A DNA stretch of 54,585 bases from Acidimicrobiaceae bacterium (GCA_003161255.1 PMOQ01000041.1:1-54585), one strand, 5' to 3'; positions 26,892 through 35,832 are shown, numbered from the stretch's first letter. Numbers and translations: made by a program. Notes: generated from the sequence alone by a model not told the origin.

Positions 26892-27036
26892 AGTGGGTCA
26901 ATTTCAACCCTCCGCGTACATTGAGCTTTACGTCGGAAGCTCTGGAAAGCAGTTTCACGCCCCCTCCTACCGAGGGACCGACGGCTGATGTTGAGATAGT
27001 GCGGAATGCGGTTGTGACAAATCAAATTGACCCACT
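26892..27036. repeat. 145-bp segment bounded by 13-bp perfect inverted repeats
   Basis: AGTGGGTCAATTT at 26892-26904 is repeated inverted as AAATTGACCCACT at 27024-27036. The arrangement resembles the terminal repeats of a degenerate insertion sequence or a short non-autonomous element. No transposase fragment could be recognised inside, and no target-site duplication is evident. It fills most of the 320-base spacer between the F420-type and TauD-like genes; apart from the two promoters listed, nothing else is seen there. Confidence 0.5.
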
Positions 27037-27075
27037 CCCGAGGCCTACGCCGCCACCGTATAAAGGAGCACGACC

Positions 27076-27906
27076 GTGAGCACCCTCGCGACCAAGAAGC
27101 TTGGAACGAACGTCGGAGCCGAGGTCCTCGGGGTCGAGGTCGACCAGCTGCTGGTGGACGAGGCGCTTCCGGCGGCGTGCATGGAGGCGCTCGAGGAGCA
27201 CGGCGCGCTCGTCTTCCGCGAGCTGCACATCGACGACGAGACCCAGATCGCCTTCTCCAAGAAGCTCGACGACGTGGGCAAGCCCGAGCCTGCCGAACCG
27301 CCCAAGATCTACCTGGTGACGCTGGACCCGAAGAAGAACCCCAACGCCGAGTATCTCAAGGGGACGTTCGCCTGGCACCTTGACGGCGCCCAAGACGATG
27401 TCCCGACGAAGGCGACCATGCTCAGCGCACACGCGATCGCGGCGATCGGAGGCGATACCGAGTTCGCCAGCACCTATGCGGCATACGACGACCTCACAGA
27501 GGAGGCCAAGGAGCGCCTCGGGCGGCTCCGCATCCTGCACTCGTTCGAGGCGTCCCAGCGTCTCGTAAACCCGGATCCGTCGCCCGAGGAGCTGGCCCGC
27601 TGGCACGAGAAGCCGGACAAGGAGCACCCCCTCGTGTGGCGCCACCGCTCCGGCCGGCGCTCCCTCGTGATCGGCGCCTCGGCGTCGCAAGTCGTTGGCA
27701 TGGGCATGGACGAGGGGAGGGCGCTCCTCGACGAACTGCTGGCGCGGGCAACCGCCCAGGATCGTGTCTTCCGGCACCAATGGACGGTGGGGGACCTGGT
27801 GATCTGGGACAACACCGGAGTTCTGCACCGTGCCTGTCCCTACGATCCCAACTCGTCTCGCGAGATGCACCGCACGACGATGAGTGGCGACGAGCCGATC
27901 CAGTAG
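27076..27906 (+). CDS. TauD/TfdA-family Fe(II)/2-oxoglutarate dioxygenase
   Basis: A 276-residue dioxygenase. The iron ligands are His101 and Asp103 (FAWHLDGAQDD) and the distal His near 251 (NTGVLHRACPYD); the following EMHRTTM carries the Arg that binds 2-oxoglutarate. The family hydroxylates substrates and often releases sulfite, phenol or amine from them. AAGGAGCA precedes the GTG. The amidohydrolase follows 10 bases later, so the two probably act in sequence. Confidence 0.92.
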   Translation: MSTLATKKLGTNVGAEVLGVEVDQLLVDEALPAACMEALEEHGALVFRELHIDDETQIAFSKKLDDVGKPEPAEPPKIYLVTLDPKKNPNAEYLKGTFAWHLDGAQDDVPTKATMLSAHAIAAIGGDTEFASTYAAYDDLTEEAKERLGRLRILHSFEASQRLVNPDPSPEELARWHEKPDKEHPLVWRHRSGRRSLVIGASASQVVGMGMDEGRALLDELLARATAQDRVFRHQWTVGDLVIWDNTGVLHRACPYDPNSSREMHRTTMSGDEPIQ

Positions 27907-27916
27907 AAGGAGTGCG

Positions 27917-29161
27917 ATGAGTGACGTGACCATCCTGCGATCCGACCGCTGGGTCGACGTCGTGGCCGGAGAGGTGCGCTCGCCGGCCGTGCTCGTGATC
28001 GAGGGCAACCAGATCGTGGCGGTGAACCCGGCCGAGCTCCCGGCCGGCGCCGGCGAGATCGATCTCGGCGACGTGACGCTCCTGCCCGGGCTCATGGACA
28101 TGGAGCTCAACATGCTCATCGGGGGCCCCGGCGGCCCGGAGGGACTGCCCGACCCGATGCACGGCGTGAAGGACTCGCCCGTGTACCGGACGCTGCGCGG
28201 CGCGGTGAATTGCAAGACGACACTGATGGCCGGTTTCACCACGGTGCGGAACCTGGGCCTCATGGTCTACACGGCCGGGTTCATGCTCGACGTCGACCTG
28301 GCAAGGGCCGTCGACCAGGGCTGGTTCCCCGGTCCCCGCATCATCGCGGCCGGCCACGCCATCACCCCGACCGGCGGGCACCTCGACCCCACGATGTTCC
28401 AGGGGCTCGCGCCGGGAATCATGCCCCAGAGCGTGGAGCAGGGGATCGCCAACGGGGTCCCCGAGGTTCGCAAGGCGGTCCGCTACCAGATCAAGTACGG
28501 CGTCAAGGTGATCAAGATCTCGGCATCGGGCGGCATCATGTCGTTCAGCTCGGCGGCGGGGGCCCAGCAGTATTCCGACGAGGAGCTGGCCGCCATCGTC
28601 GATGAGGCCCACCGGGTCGGACTGCGGGTCGCCGCGCACGCCCACGGCGATGCCGGCATCCGGGCGTGCCTCCGGGCCGGGGTCGACTGCATCGAGCACG
28701 GGTCGCTGGCCACCGACGAGACCCTCGCGCTCATGGTCGAGAAGGGAACCTTCCTCGTCGGCACCTGTGCCCTCGCCGACCATATGGACGTCGGCCGGAT
28801 CCATCCGGCCTTCCAGAAGAAGGCCGCAGAGATCTTCCCCAGGGCCCGCCGGATGATGGGCAAGGCGATCGAGCTCGGGGTCAAGGTGGCGTGCGGGTCC
28901 GACGCACCGGCGATCCCGCACGGCACCCAGGCCGACGAGCTGATCGCCATGGTCGATCGCGGCATGACTCCGATGCAGGCTCTGCAAGCGGCGACGGTCA
29001 CGAGCGCTGAGCTCATCGAGCGGGAGCACGACCTCGGCCGCCTCGCTCCCGGCTACCTGGCCGACGTGATCGCCGTGCCCGGGGACCCGTCGGAGGACAT
29101 CAAGGTCACCAAGGACGTGCGGTTCGTGATGAAGGACGGCCACGTCTACAAGAACGATTGA
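27917..29161 (+). CDS. amidohydrolase (imidazolonepropionase/prolidase-like) lacking the first HxH
   Basis: A 414-residue amidohydrolase-1 family protein. The usual first metal motif PGLIDxHxH reads LLPGLMDMELNML, with Glu63 and Asn65 instead of the two His. The remaining ligands are present: Lys in YGVKVIKISASGG, His in AAHAHGDAG, His in DCIEHGSL and Asp in GSDAPAIPHG. It may use a changed metal site or one metal only. A strong AGAAGGAG precedes the ATG. It is co-transcribed with the TauD-like dioxygenase. Confidence 0.87.
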   Translation: MSDVTILRSDRWVDVVAGEVRSPAVLVIEGNQIVAVNPAELPAGAGEIDLGDVTLLPGLMDMELNMLIGGPGGPEGLPDPMHGVKDSPVYRTLRGAVNCKTTLMAGFTTVRNLGLMVYTAGFMLDVDLARAVDQGWFPGPRIIAAGHAITPTGGHLDPTMFQGLAPGIMPQSVEQGIANGVPEVRKAVRYQIKYGVKVIKISASGGIMSFSSAAGAQQYSDEELAAIVDEAHRVGLRVAAHAHGDAGIRACLRAGVDCIEHGSLATDETLALMVEKGTFLVGTCALADHMDVGRIHPAFQKKAAEIFPRARRMMGKAIELGVKVACGSDAPAIPHGTQADELIAMVDRGMTPMQALQAATVTSAELIEREHDLGRLAPGYLADVIAVPGDPSEDIKVTKDVRFVMKDGHVYKND

Positions 29162-29246
29162 GGGGGGACCTCGCTGTGGGCCCGCCTTGCCTCCTCCGAA
29201 CCGGGGCCGGACTTCACCCGCACGTTCGTGGAAGGATCCTGATGGA

Positions 29247-29282
29247 ACCGGCTTGCCCGGGTGTCGGCGGAGACAAGCCGGT
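29247..29282 (+). terminator. possible terminator hairpin after the amidohydrolase
   Basis: ACCGGCTTG at 29247-29255 pairs perfectly with CAAGCCGGT at 29274-29282 across an 18-base loop. No T-run follows, so this is a weak terminator call; the rest of the 249-base spacer shows no gene. Confidence 0.3.
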
Positions 29283-29410
29283 GGCCGCGCGCTCACTCAT
29301 CACCGGAGAGCACTGTGGAGAACGGCGGTTGGTACGAGTGAGGATCGACGGAATCGCCGTCCCCTAGCATGTGCGTGGTCACCGATCGCCCACCCCGGAA
29401 GGGAGTCTTG

Positions 29411-29602
29411 ATGCGTGTCGTCGTCAACTTCGACCTGTGCGAGAGCAATGCCCTCTGCATGGACGTCGCCCCAGAGGTCTTCGAGGTGCGCGACGACGAC
29501 CTGCTCTACGTTCTCAACGAGAACCCTCCCGAGGAGTTGCGCGAGAAGATGCTCGCCGCGGCCCGGGTTTGCCCCAAGAACGCCATCTCCATCGAGGACT
29601 GA
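29411..29602 (+). CDS. ferredoxin (3Fe-4S type, P450-associated class)
   Basis: A 63-residue ferredoxin with only three cluster Cys: Cys10 and Cys16 (CESNALC) and Cys54 (VCPKNAI). The missing second Cys of the 4Fe motif is typical of the [3Fe-4S] or CxxNxxC ferredoxins that pass electrons to actinobacterial P450s. It stands alone, about 23 kb from the P450 at 4798; another P450 or a Rieske protein outside the window is equally possible. The ATG lies 9 bases after GGAAGGGAG. Confidence 0.9.
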   Translation: MRVVVNFDLCESNALCMDVAPEVFEVRDDDLLYVLNENPPEELREKMLAAARVCPKNAISIED

Positions 29603-29722
29603 GCGCTCTTGAGTTGGTCGTGCCCGCTCGTCGATGGGTTATACGGTCTTGGTTCGCGACGCGACGAGCGCGCAGTGAAGGGTTCTGTCGCCACCTGACC
29701 CGGCGCGTGTCGATAGGGCAGA

Positions 29723-30529
29723 TCAGTTGAGCCTTGACACGAGGCCCTCGAGGCCGTCGTCAAGCCACTCGAGTTCGCTCGCGATTAACCGTAAGACCTC
29801 TGCGCCCTCAGCCGGCGAGATCGGCCAGAACTTCGCGGCTTCTACGCTCCGTTGCTTGGCCTGGTGTAGAGCCCAAGCCGCTTCGGCTCGATCAACCACG
29901 CCATACTCGCGTGCGAACAGCGCGAGCCGGCCCGCGAGATCGGGCCGAACTGGGAAACCGCTCTCCTCGAAGTACGCGTCGTTTCCGAGTGGCACGAAGT
30001 GCCACGCCGCATTGCCGAACTCAACTAGCGGATGGTTCGGTCGAATCGCGTCCCAGTCGATGAAGGCGACCGGTATCCCGCCGCGGTACACAGTGTTGTG
30101 CGGCCCAACGTCTCCATGACACACGATCTCGTCGCCACCCAACGCCGGGCCGGTGTGCTGTCTCCACACCGCGTTGTCCGGTGGCACAAAGGTGGCCGAC
30201 GCCTCGTGCAGTCTGCGGAGCAGACGGGCCGACTCTACGAGACAGTCGTCGGACTGCGCCCACCCCGGCCACGGCGTCGGGTGGCCCGGTTGCCACGCTG
30301 GGTCCGCCAACACCTCGCCCTCGATGAAGCTGAGGACCTCCCGGCCGGCATCATCCATCCCAATAACGGGTGGAGCGCCGGTAAAGCCGACGGCCTCGAG
30401 GTGTCGCAGGAATGCATGGACCGTCGGCGTCCACGGCCCCGTCGTGCGATGAACGCCCCGGCTCGACCGCCACACCTTGGTACCGCTACGCCCCTCGGGC
30501 ATCCGCTCTTCGTGGCCCACCGCCTCCAT
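29723..30529 (-). CDS. aminoglycoside phosphotransferase (APH)-family kinase-like protein
   Basis: A 268-residue kinase-fold protein. The catalytic loop is CHGDVGPHNTV (Asp140) and the metal Asp158 lies in AFIDWDAIRP. The N-terminal nucleotide loop (SGTKVWRSS) is short. Members phosphorylate small hydroxyl compounds or are unassigned; resistance is not implied. It has no coupled neighbour and seems less strict in GC-rich third positions than its neighbours, which may indicate separate origin. Confidence 0.8.
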   Translation of the reverse strand: MEAVGHEERMPEGRSGTKVWRSSRGVHRTTGPWTPTVHAFLRHLEAVGFTGAPPVIGMDDAGREVLSFIEGEVLADPAWQPGHPTPWPGWAQSDDCLVESARLLRRLHEASATFVPPDNAVWRQHTGPALGGDEIVCHGDVGPHNTVYRGGIPVAFIDWDAIRPNHPLVEFGNAAWHFVPLGNDAYFEESGFPVRPDLAGRLALFAREYGVVDRAEAAWALHQAKQRSVEAAKFWPISPAEGAEVLRLIASELEWLDDGLEGLVSRLN

Positions 30530-30613
30530 CCTGCCGCAGGTCGCGATCGATCAGCCTCCGAGCAACGACGTTCTTGGGACGCGGGATTGCCCGCGGTGGA
30601 GAGCCGTTGAACG

Positions 30614-31759
30614 TTAGGTCGACACGATGGCCACGCCGGCAGTCCCGGGCGCTCCGTAGAGCTGGCTGTAGCCGACCCGAGGAGTCCCGGGGACCTGCCT
30701 GTCGCCGGAGGCTCGCCGGAGCTGGAGCACCAGTTCGTGGATCTGGCGGAGGCCGGAGGCTCCGATAGGTTCTCCGTTGGAGATGAGGCCGCCGTCGGTG
30801 TTGATCGGGAGGCTGCCCCCGATCTCGGTGCCGCCGGCCGACAGCAGCGCCTCCTGTTCGCCGTCCTTGCAAAACCCGTTCTCGGCCATGTGGATGACCT
30901 CGGCTCCGGCATCGGTGTCCTGGAGTTGGACCACATCGACATCTTCGGGTCCGAGACCGGCGATCTCGTAGGCCGCCCGTGAGGCGTCGACGGTCGGCGA
31001 GTCGGCACGCTCGGGCGGGACCCACGGGCTGTGCACCTCGAAGGCCCCGAGACGCCGCGTGCGCACCACCGACGCCTTCAGGTAGATCGGCGCGGCTGTG
31101 AATCGGTGCGCGATCTCCGCTCGGCACAGGACAACCGCTGCCGCGCCTTCGTTTGGCGAGCAGAACATGTACTGGGTCAGCGGGTCGTTGACCATTGGCG
31201 ACTGGAGAATCGCCTCCTCGCTCAGCTCTTGGCGCCGGAATGCATTCGGGTTGCGCGCGCCGTTGCGGTAGTTCTTTGCTGCCACCCGGGCGAGGGTCGG
31301 CGGGGTGATGTCGAAGTCGTACATGTAGCGCTGGATCTTCATGGCGAAGAACTTGGGCGTGAGGAAGAGCCCCGTCTCCCCGTACCAGCTCGGCACGCCG
31401 TATTGCACCGGATCCGCTGCAAAGGCGCCCGGGAGGTGCTTGTCCATGCCCATGGCCATGCCGATGTCGTACTCGCCGAGCCTGATGGTGTTGGCCGCCT
31501 GCGACAACGCGCTCGCAGCGGTCGCGCAGCCGTTGTAGACGTCGGTGAACGGGAGACCGGTCAGGCCCAGGTAGTTCACGACCGCGTCGGGGTTGTCCAC
31601 CTCGTAGCTGCCCGCGAAGGCGAACTGGACGTCCTTCCAGGTGATACCGGCGTCGGCCAGTGCCGATCGGGCGGCCTTGGCGCCCATCTCGATGGCAGAG
31701 GTGCCCGGGAACCGCCCGAAGGGGTGCAGACCGACCCCGATGATGGCGACATCGTCCAT
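30614..31759 (-). CDS. thiolase-like lipid-transfer protein (Ltp2-like), stand-alone
   Basis: A 381-residue thiolase-fold enzyme. DVAIIGVGLHPFGRFPG is the typical start; YNGCATAASALSQAA retains a Cys at the thiolase nucleophile region; LPINTDGGLISNG and GYSQLYGAPGTA are the C-terminal landmarks. In steroid catabolism Ltp2 acts with a DUF35 protein as a retro-aldolase. The DUF35 partner is encoded 8 bases upstream. A second, fused version of this pair is at 48999. Whether this one is a thiolase or an aldolase is open. Confidence 0.87.
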   Translation of the reverse strand: MDDVAIIGVGLHPFGRFPGTSAIEMGAKAARSALADAGITWKDVQFAFAGSYEVDNPDAVVNYLGLTGLPFTDVYNGCATAASALSQAANTIRLGEYDIGMAMGMDKHLPGAFAADPVQYGVPSWYGETGLFLTPKFFAMKIQRYMYDFDITPPTLARVAAKNYRNGARNPNAFRRQELSEEAILQSPMVNDPLTQYMFCSPNEGAAAVVLCRAEIAHRFTAAPIYLKASVVRTRRLGAFEVHSPWVPPERADSPTVDASRAAYEIAGLGPEDVDVVQLQDTDAGAEVIHMAENGFCKDGEQEALLSAGGTEIGGSLPINTDGGLISNGEPIGASGLRQIHELVLQLRRASGDRQVPGTPRVGYSQLYGAPGTAGVAIVST

Positions 31760-31767
31760 GACCAACC

Positions 31768-32196
31768 TCAGCTCTCGATCGGGCGGAACGCGTAGGTGAG
31801 GACCTCGGTGCCGTCCGCGTCGGTCGCGAATGGCACCACCGTCAGCTCCATCGGCATGCCGATTCGCAACTCCTGGTCGATGTCGCCGGCTATCCGGGCC
31901 TCGATCCGACCCTCGGGGAGCTCGATGAAGCCGACCCCATAGGGTTGGAACTCGCTGGCCGGCTCGGTTCCGATGTATGGCGGGTTCTTCGGTTGGAACC
32001 GCTGTCGGGTCCAGGTCCACAACGTCCCCGTCCGGGCGAGCTGGATGGGGGTGGTGGCGACGGCCCCGCAGCGGGGGCACGCATCCTGCGCCGGGAACGT
32101 CACGAACGAGCACGAATCACAACGCGACCCGCTGACGGTCGGCTCGTCGGACGGCCACTCGAACAGACCCTGGGCGACGCAGCGTTGGGGCTTCAT
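31768..32196 (-). CDS. Zn-ribbon OB-fold (DUF35) protein, partner of the thiolase
   Basis: A 142-residue DUF35 protein. A rubredoxin-like zinc ribbon with Cys26, Cys29, Cys40 and Cys43 is followed by an OB fold (GTLWTWTRQRFQPKNPPYIG onwards). In ChsH2-Ltp2 this domain binds the acyl-CoA and docks the thiolase-fold aldolase. It lies directly before the Ltp2-like gene, and a copy of the 18-bp palindrome (32212-32229) sits 16 bases before its ATG. Confidence 0.88.
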   Translation of the reverse strand: MKPQRCVAQGLFEWPSDEPTVSGSRCDSCSFVTFPAQDACPRCGAVATTPIQLARTGTLWTWTRQRFQPKNPPYIGTEPASEFQPYGVGFIELPEGRIEARIAGDIDQELRIGMPMELTVVPFATDADGTEVLTYAFRPIES

Positions 32197-32211
32197 GCAG
32201 TCTCCAATCCC

Positions 32212-32229
32212 GATCTCGACGTCGATGTC
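32212..32229. promoter_or_regulatory. palindromic operator, site B
   Basis: GATCTCGAC|GTCGATGTC. The right arm matches the consensus GACATCGACGTCGATGTC exactly, the left arm at 7 of 9. It lies just upstream of the DUF35 gene, inside the 70-base spacer. Confidence 0.6.
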
Positions 32230-32266
32230 CGAGGGTATCGTGCTGCGGGCGACCCGACCGAGGTCC

Positions 32267-32725
32267 TCAGCCGGTCAGCTTCCGGAAGTCCCAGCTCACG
32301 ATCTTTTCGGGGGCGATCCGGAGCCAGCCGTGACGGCCGTCGTGGCGGAGGTTGCCCCCCGCGTACTTGTCGGCGAAGAGCCGTTCGGGGGCGTCCAGAT
32401 CCGGAAGCGGCTCGCCGGTCCGCGGGACCTCGCCCACCACATGGGCGATACCCCGGAGCTCCACCCCACGGAGCTCCATGAACTCGGACCCGGCGTCCAC
32501 GATGACGCTGACCCGATTGTCCCGCTGGAGGTCGCTCCAACGTTGGCTCTGGACGATCGAGGTCAGCCAGAGCGAGGTGCCGTCCCACACGAACCACAGG
32601 GGGGTGACGTGTGGCGATCCGTCCCCCCCGACGCTCGCGACCCGGCAGGTCCGCTCGGTCGTCAAGAAGGCGTCGCGCTCCTGCTGGCTCATCGCGGTCC
32701 TGCGCCCACGGCGCTGCACCTTCAT
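32267..32725 (-). CDS. pyridoxamine 5'-phosphate oxidase-like (PPOX) flavin/F420 protein
   Basis: A 152-residue split beta-barrel protein. MSQQERDAFLTTERTCRVA, SPHVTPLWFVWDG and RGIAHVVGEVP are PPOX-class landmarks. Members bind FMN or F420 and reduce small molecules; it could also supply reduced flavin. The ATG overlaps the stop of the hotdog gene by ATGA. Confidence 0.85.
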   Translation of the reverse strand: MKVQRRGRRTAMSQQERDAFLTTERTCRVASVGGDGSPHVTPLWFVWDGTSLWLTSIVQSQRWSDLQRDNRVSVIVDAGSEFMELRGVELRGIAHVVGEVPRTGEPLPDLDAPERLFADKYAGGNLRHDGRHGWLRIAPEKIVSWDFRKLTG

Positions 32726-33573
32726 AGTGTTCCCTTCCGGCTCATCGCATCGTGCCACGGTCCCTCGGCCGGCGCTCGGGCCTCGTGCTGCGTCGGAAAG
32801 GTTCGGCTCGTGGCCACGACGCACAGTCGGCCGTCGTTCCCGTCGTCACGCACCTCGATCCGCCCCAAGCCGTCACGGACCTCTGCGACGGCGATGGTCG
32901 GCCCCATCCGGACCGGCTGGAGGTATCGCAACGCCAGCGAGGCCAGAGTCGCGCCAGGGCAGAGCGAGAGCGCAGCCTCTTCGGCCGTCAATGCGATGAG
33001 GCCGCCGTTGACCGTGTCAGATGAGTTGAACATCTGATCGGAACGAGCCAGCACCGCCTCGCCGGGGCCCTGTCGCTCGCAGCCGGCACGCTCGGCGAAC
33101 GGGGCGTCGAGCCGCGACCCCTCGGGGATGCTCTGGCCCAGGCTGGTTGGCGACGTGAAGACCAAACGACTGTCAGGCGCGGCCATGAACGAGGCCGCAC
33201 CAAACCCGATCGGCCCGCCGCCTCCGTCGGTGAAGTCGACTCCGGCGACCATCACCGTGCGCCCAGACTTCACGATCTTGCCGACACCGTGGACGACGCC
33301 CGAGCCCGGTGCCGGCCGAAAGAGGTGAATGTCGAGCTCGAGGGTGACCGGGACCCGTGGAGAGGTCGCGTCGACCGCGAGCAGACCGGCGAGCGTGTCG
33401 GTCCAGATTGCGAGTATCGACGTGCGCAGGTGCTCGGTTCCGGGAACGTGCATCTCGTCGACGATCGTGGCGGAGCCGTGCAACTCGTCCCCCGATCGGG
33501 CGGTCGCGAAACCAAGGTCCCGAAGGACATGTCGCTCGCCGGGCCCGGGCCCGGCGTTCGCTGTGGTGGCCAT
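32722..33573 (-). CDS. double-hotdog thioesterase/hydratase-like protein
   Basis: A 283-residue protein that seems to contain two hotdog folds: the first around HVPGTEHLRTSILAIWTD, the second around FNSSDTVNGGLIALTAEEA. Hotdog enzymes hydrolyse or hydrate acyl-CoA thioesters. I chose ATG at 33573; GTG at 33594 would add 7 residues. Coupled to the PPOX gene downstream. Confidence 0.8.
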   Translation of the reverse strand: MATTANAGPGPGERHVLRDLGFATARSGDELHGSATIVDEMHVPGTEHLRTSILAIWTDTLAGLLAVDATSPRVPVTLELDIHLFRPAPGSGVVHGVGKIVKSGRTVMVAGVDFTDGGGGPIGFGAASFMAAPDSRLVFTSPTSLGQSIPEGSRLDAPFAERAGCERQGPGEAVLARSDQMFNSSDTVNGGLIALTAEEAALSLCPGATLASLALRYLQPVRMGPTIAVAEVRDGLGRIEVRDDGNDGRLCVVATSRTFPTQHEARAPAEGPWHDAMSRKGTL

Positions 33574-33682
33574 GCGTCCTCCAGCGGTGATCACGAGGTG
33601 CCGTCGGCCCCGAGTCCATCGTCCCTACCGGCGCTCGGGCCCGCACGCGCGCACCGGCGTGGCGGTTCCGAGCGCCGACGTC

Positions 33683-34510
33683 TTACATCCGGCCGAGCAG
33701 GAACAGCGCGGCCGGGGCGGCGGGCGGGAACGAATCGGTGACCCCCGAGCTGATGTAGCCGGCGTCCGTGATCATGGTGATGCCGGTGATCACCGAGGCC
33801 GCGTCGCTGCACAAGAAGACGAGGGGGTAGGCCTGTTCGAGCGGCGTGGAGGCTTCGATCCCCACCTCGCCGCGATAGTCGGCACCGAAGCCGAGCCACA
33901 GGTCCTTGTTCGCCTGGGCGAGCGGCGTGTCGGTCGGGCCCGGGCAGATGGCGTTGATGCGGATGCCCTGCTTGAGCAGCGGGAACGCCTGCCGGGCCAC
34001 ATACGCGCAGATCGCCTGCTTGGTCGACAGGTAGTCCGCCTTGTTGTGCTCGGCGACCCAGGCCGCGGCCGTGTCGAAGTCGGGCGTGTCCAGGTACTCC
34101 TTCAGCTCGGTGAGGTTGGCCTCCCAGCCCAGCCCGGCGGCGGATGAGATGAACCCGATCGCGGCCCCGCGCGAGAGCATGCCCGCCGCCAGCATGCGAT
34201 CGATGAGGTGGCGGTGCCCGATGAAGTTGATCTTCTCGATCCCCGGCGTGCCGTCGGCCACGCCGGCACACGCAAACAGCGCGTGCACCGGGCCCCCGCA
34301 CTCGTCGACCGCGGCATCGATCGAAGCCTGTTCGGCCAGGTTGACCCGGATGGCCTTGGCTCCGGGGAGTTTCACCTCGGCGAAGTCCATGACGACCACC
34401 TCGGCGCCGGCCGCCTGGGCTAGCTCAGCCGTGGCGGCCCCCATGCCGGTGGCGCCACCGACGACGAGGACCCTCTTCCCGTCGTAGCGAAATGCGTCGA
34501 ATAGTGACAT
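33683..34510 (-). CDS. short-chain dehydrogenase/reductase
   Basis: A 275-residue NAD(P)-dependent SDR. The cofactor motif is GGATGMGAATAEL (Gly18-Gly24), the catalytic Ser is in GFISSAAGLG (near 122) and the catalytic pair is Tyr160/Lys164 (YLSTK). RINAICPGPTDTPL is the family C-terminal motif. It resembles 3-alpha-hydroxysteroid dehydrogenase/carbonyl reductases in the spacing of ISSAAG and Tyr. It lies 50 bases after the CoA-transferase and probably belongs to that transcript. Confidence 0.92.
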   Translation of the reverse strand: MSLFDAFRYDGKRVLVVGGATGMGAATAELAQAAGAEVVVMDFAEVKLPGAKAIRVNLAEQASIDAAVDECGGPVHALFACAGVADGTPGIEKINFIGHRHLIDRMLAAGMLSRGAAIGFISSAAGLGWEANLTELKEYLDTPDFDTAAAWVAEHNKADYLSTKQAICAYVARQAFPLLKQGIRINAICPGPTDTPLAQANKDLWLGFGADYRGEVGIEASTPLEQAYPLVFLCSDAASVITGITMITDAGYISSGVTDSFPPAAPAALFLLGRM

Positions 34511-34560
34511 CAGTTCCTTCCTGACAGATAGATGAACAGATAGATGAGTGGACGAGTAGA

Positions 34561-35781
34561 TCAGCCGACGACCGAGCGGACCTTGAGGTCCACGATCGTG
34601 TCCCAGTCGATTCCGAGCTCGGCCAGGATCGCGTCGCCGTGCTCGTTGAACCCGGGGGCCCGACCGACGGGAGCGGGCTCGCCGCCGAACTGTGCCGGCG
34701 CCGCGACAAGCCTGAATGAGGAGCCCGCCGCGGTCTCGCAGTCCTGCAGGTATCCGTTTGCGACCGCCTGGGGATCGGCCGTCGCTTCAAGCGTGTCCTG
34801 GGCCACGCACCATTGCCCGGTGAAGTCGGCCAGCCGTTCTCGCCACTCGGCCAACGGGCGATCAGCGAAGGTCGTCCGCAGGATCTCCTGAGCCTCTGCA
34901 CAGTGCTCGAGCAGCGTGGCGTGGTCGGCGAACCGGGGGTCGGTGGCCAACTCGGGTCGCCCGATGGCGTCGCAGAGCGGCGCCCAGTACTTCCCGGCCT
35001 GGAGGCAGCAGAAGGAGAGGAAGCGGTCGTCTTTGGTCACATAGTTGGCCGTCAACGGGTTCATGCGCGGTGCGTTGGACGGCGGCCCCTGCCAGGCGAC
35101 ATTGCTTAGGAGCGACATGGCGAAGGACTGGCCCATGGACCACATGCCGGTGCCGAGCAGGGAAACGTCGACCGTGGTGGCCTCGCCGGTCCGTTCGCGG
35201 TGGAACAGCGCGCCCATGATCCCCCCGGCGATGGTCATCGCGCCGATGGAGTCCCCGAAACCCGGCCCGGGTGGCGGCGGGAGGCGGTCCGAGTCGGCCG
35301 GCTTCACACCCATGGCGACCCCGGCACGGCTCCAGAACGCCAGGGCGTCGTAGGAGCCCTGGTCCGCGTCGGGCCCCCGTTCACCGTGCCCGGTGCCGGC
35401 GACGTAGATGATCTTCGGGTTGTGCGCCCGGATGTCCTCGAGCTCGATCTTGAGCTTCTTGCGGACTCGGGGCAGCTTGTTGGTGAGGAAGACGTCGGCG
35501 GTGCCGGCGAGGTCGTAGAGGATCTCGAGACCCTCGGGGGAGGCCAGATCGAGGGCCAGGCTCCGCTTGCCGCGGTTCGAGTGCTCGAGGAGCGGGTGCA
35601 CGTCGCCGGTGATGGCCATCACGCCCGTGGACGCGAGACCGCGCATCGCGTCCCCGCGCTCGATGGGCTCGATCTTGATGACGTCGGCCCCCCAGTCGGA
35701 CAGCAGGGCCGAGGCGGCCGGCACGAATGTGTGCTCCGCCACCTCGAGGACGCGGACACCCTCCATCACCGCGGTCGCCAT
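34561..35781 (-). CDS. CaiB/BaiF family III CoA-transferase (third copy)
   Basis: A 406-residue family III CoA-transferase with the catalytic Asp present at about residue 145 (QGSYDALAFW). GVRVLEVAEHTFVPAASALL and GADVIKIEPIERGDAM mark the start. The ATG at 35781 begins the domain, while the open frame further upstream runs through the palindrome and is not coding. The operator site A is 50-70 bases upstream. Confidence 0.9.
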   Translation of the reverse strand: MATAVMEGVRVLEVAEHTFVPAASALLSDWGADVIKIEPIERGDAMRGLASTGVMAITGDVHPLLEHSNRGKRSLALDLASPEGLEILYDLAGTADVFLTNKLPRVRKKLKIELEDIRAHNPKIIYVAGTGHGERGPDADQGSYDALAFWSRAGVAMGVKPADSDRLPPPPGPGFGDSIGAMTIAGGIMGALFHRERTGEATTVDVSLLGTGMWSMGQSFAMSLLSNVAWQGPPSNAPRMNPLTANYVTKDDRFLSFCCLQAGKYWAPLCDAIGRPELATDPRFADHATLLEHCAEAQEILRTTFADRPLAEWRERLADFTGQWCVAQDTLEATADPQAVANGYLQDCETAAGSSFRLVAAPAQFGGEPAPVGRAPGFNEHGDAILAELGIDWDTIVDLKVRSVVG

Positions 35782-35832
35782 GCCTCGTCCTCCCTCCGAC
35801 TGCCTCGCCCGGGTCGGCGACCCTTGCGAATT

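Noticed and set aside
27494-29296. Open frame of 600 codons on the minus strand
   Set aside because: Antisense shadow of the TauD-like and amidohydrolase genes, both of which have complete active-site motifs.
29723-30529. Antibiotic-resistance aminoglycoside phosphotransferase
   Set aside because: Only the broad kinase fold is shared; the sequence has no feature of known resistance enzymes and there is no resistance context.
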